This document shows positions 6,688-10,476 of a stretch of 10,476 nucleotides of DNA, in pieces (the first letter of the stretch is position 1; each line of letters begins with the position of its first letter). Under the pieces are notes generated by a model. It saw nothing but the letters and a program-made list of their open reading frames with translations. It was not told the origin of the DNA and searched no databases. Source of the stretch: JBLHKE01 sp047619485 (lineage in GTDB: Bacteria; Verrucomicrobiota; Verrucomicrobiia; Verrucomicrobiales; DEV007); NCBI GenBank assembly GCA_047619485.1, contig JBLHKE010000226.1, positions 1 through 10,476 on the forward strand, in the 5' to 3' direction. The position numbers and the translations under genes are program-made.

Positions 6688-6707
6688 CGCGCCCACCAAT
6701 TGGCGCG
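6688..6707 (+). other. Hairpin directly after the MoxR stop codon
   Basis: CGCGCC (6688-6693) and GGCGCG (6702-6707) form a perfect 6-bp stem with an 8-base loop, beginning at the base after TAA. GTT follows but there is no T-run, so it is not a classical terminator. It may slow RNA decay or cause partial termination between the ATPase and its partner genes (inference). Confidence 0.4.
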
Positions 6708-6760
6708 GTTCGGCAACCCGGATCCGCCGGCCTCAAAAAGAACCTAGCAGCGCCGCAAAG

Positions 6761-6771
6761 CTCCCCCACCC
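6761..6771 (+). promoter_or_regulatory. C-rich tract abutting the DUF58 GTG start
   Basis: CTCCCCCACCC directly touches GTG 6772. It is the same 11-mer as found before the DUF1549 start on the opposite strand (4918-4928). There is no Shine-Dalgarno here, so initiation must rely on another feature. Confidence 0.35.
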
Positions 6772-7674
6772 GTGAACCCAGAATCCCTCAAACTCCTCGA
6801 CTCCGATACCATCTCGCGCGCCGAGTCGCTCGGGATGGCGGCGCGATTTATGGTCGAGGGCTACATGGCCGGCGATCACAAATCGCCCTACCGCGGCTTC
6901 GCCATCGAGTTCGCCCAGCACCGCGAATACTCCCCCGGAGACGATGTCCGCCACCTCGATTGGAAAGTGTTAGGGCGCACGGAGCGCTACTACATCAAAC
7001 AGTACGAGCAAGAGACCAACTATGTCGCCCACATCCTCATCGATGGGAGCGAGTCGATGCTCTACAAGGGAACCAGTGCCGAGATTTCGAAGCTCGAATA
7101 CGCGAAGAGCATCGCCGCGTGCCTGTCCTACCTCGTCCTCCACCAGCGCGACTCCGTCTCACTGACTGCGTTCGATGAGGATATCCGCCAACACCTCCCT
7201 CGCTCGGACGCCCGCAACCAGCTCTTCAAGATCCTCGAAACCCTGACCAGCTTCGAGCCGAAAGGCGAAACCGCGCTCCCACACGTCCTCAACGAGATGG
7301 CGCGCCGGATCAAGCGCAAAGGCATCGTCATCATCATCAGCGATTTCTTCGACGAGGAATCGGGCATCATCGAAGGGATCCAGCACCTCCGCTTCGCGGG
7401 CCACGAGGTCCTCGGGCTCCAAGTGCTCGACAACGACGAGATCGAGTTCCCCTTCACCGGGCTCGTCGAGTTCGAGGGTCTCGAAAACCTCGAGAATCTC
7501 AAGACGCGACCCAGCGAGATCAAAAAAACCTACATCACCGAGATGGACGGCTTCCGTGATAGGCTACGACTAAGCTTCGAGCGGAGCGAATGCCACTTCG
7601 TCACCATGGATACCTCAAAACCGCTCGACGCCGCCCTCGGCGGGTACCTCACCTTCCGCAAAGAAACCGGGTAA
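6772..7674 (+). CDS. DUF58 family protein with vWA-like fold
   Basis: This 300-residue protein is the usual partner of MoxR ATPases. The DUF58 signature is complete: GDHKSPYRGFAIEFAQHREY (34-53), then SPGDDVRHLDWKVLGRTERYY (54-74), then IKQYEQETN. A vWA-like domain follows, with the metal-site motif DGSES (91-95), a Thr at 167 in GETALP, and Asp 191 in IIISDFFDEE (187-196), so the MIDAS residues appear intact. No membrane segment is seen, so it is probably cytosolic and peripheral to the membrane vWA proteins encoded downstream. Translation is taken from GTG 6772, 84 bases after the MoxR stop. The next in-frame ATG candidate (residue 22) would leave the N-terminal helix out. In studied systems DUF58 proteins are thought to act with MoxR in maturation of exported complexes. 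The precise function is unknown. Confidence 0.94.
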   Translation: MNPESLKLLDSDTISRAESLGMAARFMVEGYMAGDHKSPYRGFAIEFAQHREYSPGDDVRHLDWKVLGRTERYYIKQYEQETNYVAHILIDGSESMLYKGTSAEISKLEYAKSIAACLSYLVLHQRDSVSLTAFDEDIRQHLPRSDARNQLFKILETLTSFEPKGETALPHVLNEMARRIKRKGIVIIISDFFDEESGIIEGIQHLRFAGHEVLGLQVLDNDEIEFPFTGLVEFEGLENLENLKTRPSEIKKTYITEMDGFRDRLRLSFERSECHFVTMDTSKPLDAALGGYLTFRKETG

Positions 7675-7689
7675 CGACTTTCCAAAAAA

Positions 7690-7703
7690 GGGCGGTGCCG
7701 CCC
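7690..7703 (+). other. Compact GC hairpin between DUF58 and the BatA-like gene
   Basis: GGGCGG-TG-CCGCCC is a perfect 6-bp inverted repeat; in RNA the innermost pairs would open to make a usable loop. Six A bases precede it (7684-7689), so only the minus strand would show hairpin plus T-run. No minus-strand gene lies here to need a terminator. A smaller GTGA-ATCC-TCAC repeat follows at 7706-7717. Confidence 0.35.
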
Positions 7704-7722
7704 CTGTGAATCCTCACTAACA

Positions 7723-9912
7723 ATGCCTCTTCTCAACACCATCATGATCTGGGGTACGGCCGCGATCGCCATCCCGATCATCATCCACCTCCTGAACCGC
7801 CGCCGGTTCCGGAAGGTGCCGTGGGCCGCGATCCGGTTCCTCAAGATCAGCGTCGAGCGCAACCAGCGCCGCATGAAAGTCGAGGAATGGATCCTCCTCC
7901 TCCTACGTTGCGCCATCGTTGCACTCATCGCCTTCGCCCTCGCGAGGCCGGTATCCAATCTCATCTCCGGCCGCTGGCTCGCCTCCCAGACGGTCGCCGG
8001 TGTCGTCATTGACCAATCCGGCAGCATGGCCACCACCACGGATGGCGGCGGGAAGACGAAACTCGATACCGCCCGCGAAGCGGCCATTGGCATCCTATCC
8101 GGCCTTCCAAATGGCTCCGCGACCTCCGTCGCCTCCGCCGCCGATACGCCCGGCGAAGGGGTCCTCGAGCCCACGCTCGATTCCTCCCGCGCAGAACGCG
8201 CCGTCGACGAAATCCGCCAGACCTACCGCACCACCGACCTCCTCCCCGCCATCGACGGCGCCGCGGACGCGATCGAAAACCGCGCCGCCACGAGGCGCGA
8301 ATTGATCATCATCACCGACGGCCAGTCCGCCGGCTGGAAGCAGTTCGACGCGATCGTCAGGCGCCTTGAAACCGCGAAAACGAAAGCCCGCCCGGTGATT
8401 GTCCTCGTCGGAGAACAAGGTGTCGAAGTCGATAACCTCGCGGTCACCCGCCTCGCCCAGAACACCCCCGTCGCCGCGATCGGGCAGCCCCTCCGCCTTT
8501 CGGTCGAGGTTACCAACTTCGGACCGCTCGAGGCTGACAACGTCACCATCCAGCTTTCCGTCGACGGCGCATATGCCGGCGATCCCGTCGATATCGGCGA
8601 CATCCCAGCGGGCGAAAGCCGCGCAGTCACCACCTTCGCCACCCTTCCGGGCGAAGGCCACCATCGGATCGCAGCCACGCTTCCCGGCGGCGATTCGCTG
8701 CCTCTCGACGACACCCGCGTCATCGTCGTCCGCGCCGTCAAACGCTCCCGCGCCCTCCTCGTTGACGGCGAGCCCGGCCGCGTCCCCAGCGAGTCTGAAA
8801 CGTTTTTCCTCCACAACGCCCTCGTCCCCGTCCCGCCCGATCGCGCCGAAGATTTCTACATCGCCGCCGACGTCATCACGCCGTCCGCACTGCCGGGGAC
8901 CGACCTAGACGGCTACGACGCCATCTTCCTCGCCAACGTTTCCGAGCTCACCAGATCGTCCGCCCAGCAGATTGCCGACTTCGTCGGGGCCGGTGGCGGG
9001 CTCGCCGTTTTCCCCGGCAAAAATGTCAACCGCTCCTTTTATAACGCCGAGCTCCATTCCGAACTCGGCCTGCTTCCGGCTGGCTTTGGCGACGTCTACC
9101 CGGAAGATTCCAACGGACCCGGTCTTACCCTCCAAGCTGGCGGATACGACCACCCGCTCGTCGCCCTGTGGAATGACCCCGGCGCCGGAACCCTCGCCTC
9201 CGCCCGCACCAGGCGCGCCCTCCGTTTGGAGATACCCAAATCCGACGCCGGCGTCGAAGGCACGCCCGGCACCGCGAGGGTCGTCCTCCGTTACAATGAC
9301 GGTTCGCCCGCCGTCGTCGAAGGCGAATTCGGGCTCGGCCGCGTCTTTCAGTTCAGTAGCACTGCCGATACCGAGTGGAACGACCTGCCCGTCCGGCTCG
9401 GCTTCCTGCCGTTGGTTCACCGCGTCTTCGGCGGAGTCCTCCAGCGCAAAGGAGGAGGGCTCAACGTCCAGGTCGGCGCACCATTTGTGCGCCGCTTCCC
9501 CATGGAATTCATCAAGCGCGAGGCCATGGTCTACGCCGCCGGCACCGCGTCGTCGGAGGGGACGTTGATCGAAATCCAAGACCTCGGAGGCGGTGCCGCC
9601 GGGATAGAATACGCAAACACCGACCTCGCCGGAACCTACGAGGTTTCCCTCACCGACCCGCCCGAGGTTATCTCGTTCGCGACCCAGATGGATCCGGCCG
9701 AATCCGATCCTGAACCGCTCTCCAAGCCCCAGCTCGAACGCCTCCGCAGCGTTGCCGACGTCGTCCGCTGGGAGGGACCCGGCAGTTTGGCGGCTGTGTT
9801 AGGAAACGGCGGCTCCGGTGGATCCGAAATCTGGCTCCCGCTCATCGTCATCGTCGGCCTGCTCGCCCTCCTCGAACTCTTCCTCGCCCAGAGGTTCTCC
9901 CGCGAAAAATAG
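7723..9912 (+). CDS. BatA-like membrane protein with vWA domain
   Basis: This 729-residue protein starts with the BatA/aerotolerance-regulator N-terminal region: membrane segment 5-24, HLLNRRRFRKVPWAAIRFLK (22-41), and a second membrane segment 56-75. A vWA domain occupies about 90-230, with MIDAS motif DQSGS (97-101), Thr 170/171 in RTTDLLPAID and Asp 199 in IIITDGQS. Residues about 236-338 look like a CARDB/adhesion-type beta domain. Residues about 343-570 resemble the class I glutamine-amidotransferase-like fold found in this family (GYDAIFLANVSEL at 397-409, then FVGAGGGLAVFPG). A C-terminal membrane helix lies at 703-723 and ends QRFSREK. The bulk (76-702) should face the periplasm. It lies 48 bases after DUF58 in the same operon. 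Its probable job is as a membrane-anchored partner of the MoxR ATPase in envelope stress or complex assembly. The catalytic status of the GATase-like part is not supported by any visible Cys nucleophile. Confidence 0.92.
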   Translation: MPLLNTIMIWGTAAIAIPIIIHLLNRRRFRKVPWAAIRFLKISVERNQRRMKVEEWILLLLRCAIVALIAFALARPVSNLISGRWLASQTVAGVVIDQSGSMATTTDGGGKTKLDTAREAAIGILSGLPNGSATSVASAADTPGEGVLEPTLDSSRAERAVDEIRQTYRTTDLLPAIDGAADAIENRAATRRELIIITDGQSAGWKQFDAIVRRLETAKTKARPVIVLVGEQGVEVDNLAVTRLAQNTPVAAIGQPLRLSVEVTNFGPLEADNVTIQLSVDGAYAGDPVDIGDIPAGESRAVTTFATLPGEGHHRIAATLPGGDSLPLDDTRVIVVRAVKRSRALLVDGEPGRVPSESETFFLHNALVPVPPDRAEDFYIAADVITPSALPGTDLDGYDAIFLANVSELTRSSAQQIADFVGAGGGLAVFPGKNVNRSFYNAELHSELGLLPAGFGDVYPEDSNGPGLTLQAGGYDHPLVALWNDPGAGTLASARTRRALRLEIPKSDAGVEGTPGTARVVLRYNDGSPAVVEGEFGLGRVFQFSSTADTEWNDLPVRLGFLPLVHRVFGGVLQRKGGGLNVQVGAPFVRRFPMEFIKREAMVYAAGTASSEGTLIEIQDLGGGAAGIEYANTDLAGTYEVSLTDPPEVISFATQMDPAESDPEPLSKPQLERLRSVADVVRWEGPGSLAAVLGNGGSGGSEIWLPLIVIVGLLALLELFLAQRFSREK

Positions 9913-9965
9913 GCGGCAACCCACGATACTGACGGTCCCAATTCCACCTTCCTTTTCACCAGCCC

Positions 9966-9980
9966 GGCGCTGAAAGCGCC
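9966..9980 (+). other. Hairpin six bases upstream of the last start codon
   Basis: GGCGCT-GAA-AGCGCC is a perfect 6-bp stem with a 3-base loop, ending six bases before ATG 9987. It would occupy the ribosome-binding position of the last gene, so it could reduce or gate its translation (inference). No T-run follows. Confidence 0.4.
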
Positions 9981-9986
9981 AACGAC

Positions 9987-10476
9987 ATGTCCCCTTTCAT
10001 CCTCAAGCTCCTCAACCTCGATCTCGACGACGCCGAGTCGATCTCCGAGATGTCCTTCCACGTCCGGCCGGCCGTTCCCTGGAGTGTTATCATCGTCGCC
10101 GCCGTCCTCCTCGTCCTCTTCGCATGGTGGCTCTACCGTTCTACCCCGAAGAGTGTCTCGCTGGGGCGCCGCGGCCTTATGACCGCTCTCCGCATCGCCT
10201 TCTTTCTGATTCTGTTAGGGATCATCATCCGCCCCGTCCTTTCTCTAAAGGTCGAGCGCGAGGCACGCCGCACCGTCGTCGCCCTCCTCGACTCCTCATC
10301 CAGTATGGGGATTGCCGACCCGCGCGAGAACCCGGACGACCGCGTCCGGGCCGGCATCGCGAAAGGCGAGATCGCGCCCGACGCCGGCCTCGGCGAGGCA
10401 CCGCCCCCGGCCGAACCCGTCAGCCGCCGCGACATCGCCGCCGGGATCCTCGCCAACGAAGAGCTCGCCCTCTTTG
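9987..10476 (+). CDS. Membrane vWA-domain protein, 5' part only
   Basis: ATG 9987 opens a frame that stays open for 163 codons to the right edge, so the gene continues outside the window. The N-terminal 30 residues (LDLDDAESISEMSFHVRPAV) are followed by a membrane helix at 32-50 (SVIIVAAVLLVLFAWWLY) and a second at 66-84 (ALRIAFFLILLGIIIRPVL). A vWA domain begins at about 95 with VVALLDSSSSMG; DSSSS at 102-106 fits the DxSxS metal site. An acidic, Pro-rich insert follows (110-148). This layout matches the large membrane vWA proteins that often follow BatA-like genes in Planctomycetota and Verrucomicrobiota. Its C-terminal half, often GATase-like in relatives, cannot be seen. It lies 74 bases after the BatA-like gene, probably in the same transcript. 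Confidence 0.85.
   Translation, partial: MSPFILKLLNLDLDDAESISEMSFHVRPAVPWSVIIVAAVLLVLFAWWLYRSTPKSVSLGRRGLMTALRIAFFLILLGIIIRPVLSLKVEREARRTVVALLDSSSSMGIADPRENPDDRVRAGIAKGEIAPDAGLGEAPPPAEPVSRRDIAAGILANEELALF

Noticed and set aside
5644..6699. A 351-codon open frame on the minus strand opposite the MoxR gene
   Set aside because: It is antisense to a protein with all AAA+ motifs intact. Its Gly/Asp/Val-rich composition is the usual reflection of C/G-ending codons on the other strand.
7684..7703. A rho-independent terminator for the minus strand (GC hairpin followed by six T)
   Set aside because: No minus-strand gene lies upstream of it, and the stem leaves only a two-base loop unless the inner pairs open. 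It was kept as a plain hairpin.
8095..9579. Long minus-strand frames opposite the BatA-like gene
   Set aside because: They are shadows of a GC-rich gene whose membrane segments and vWA domain are clear.
9589..9600. A second copy of GGCGGTGCCGCC, matching the hairpin at 7691-7702
   Set aside because: It lies inside the BatA-like coding region over a Gly/Ala-rich stretch. A 12-mer of this composition is expected by chance in such GC-rich DNA, so it is not evidence for a repeat family.

Overview
The window comes from a GC-rich bacterium, most likely a member of the Planctomycetota/Verrucomicrobiota group. I favour Verrucomicrobiota, but this is an inference. The basis is the set of families present: a DUF1549/DUF1553 haem protein, a Tat-exported DUF1501 protein, and a PPC/cytochrome c/WD40 protein. 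All three are characteristic of that superphylum, and start codons lack Shine-Dalgarno sequences, as is common there.

Layout. Positions 1-4913, minus strand, hold a three-gene operon read right to left: DUF1549/DUF1553 (2577-4913), DUF1501 (1236-2564, 12 bases downstream), and a gene whose start overlaps the DUF1501 stop as TGATG and runs off the left edge (1-1236). All three products have export signals, and two carry haem c motifs. Positions 4914-5676 are a divergent intergenic region of about 760 bases. It holds a 159-bp MITE-like element with 18-bp terminal inverted repeats, a TTTA target duplication and nested internal palindromes (5102-5260). It also holds two doubtful short minus-strand ORFs and an AT-rich leader. 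Positions 5677-10476, plus strand, hold a MoxR-type AAA+ ATPase, a DUF58 protein, a BatA-like membrane vWA protein, and the start of a second membrane vWA protein cut by the right edge. Each of the three gaps between these genes contains a GC-rich hairpin.

How the genes work together. The plus-strand set is a MoxR-DUF58-vWA module. In studied members the ATPase acts as a chaperone or remodelling factor on metal-binding vWA partners at the membrane. DxSxS metal-site motifs are intact in all three partner proteins here. The minus-strand set is a paired DUF1549/DUF1501 exported module of unproven function, often discussed as envelope-associated redox or polymer-degradation machinery. Nothing in the sequence links the two operons except that they diverge from a shared spacer.

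No rRNA, tRNA, CRISPR array, full-length insertion sequence or phage gene was seen. Most of the window is ordinary for this lineage. The intergenic palindromic element and the start-codon contexts are the parts most worth following up.
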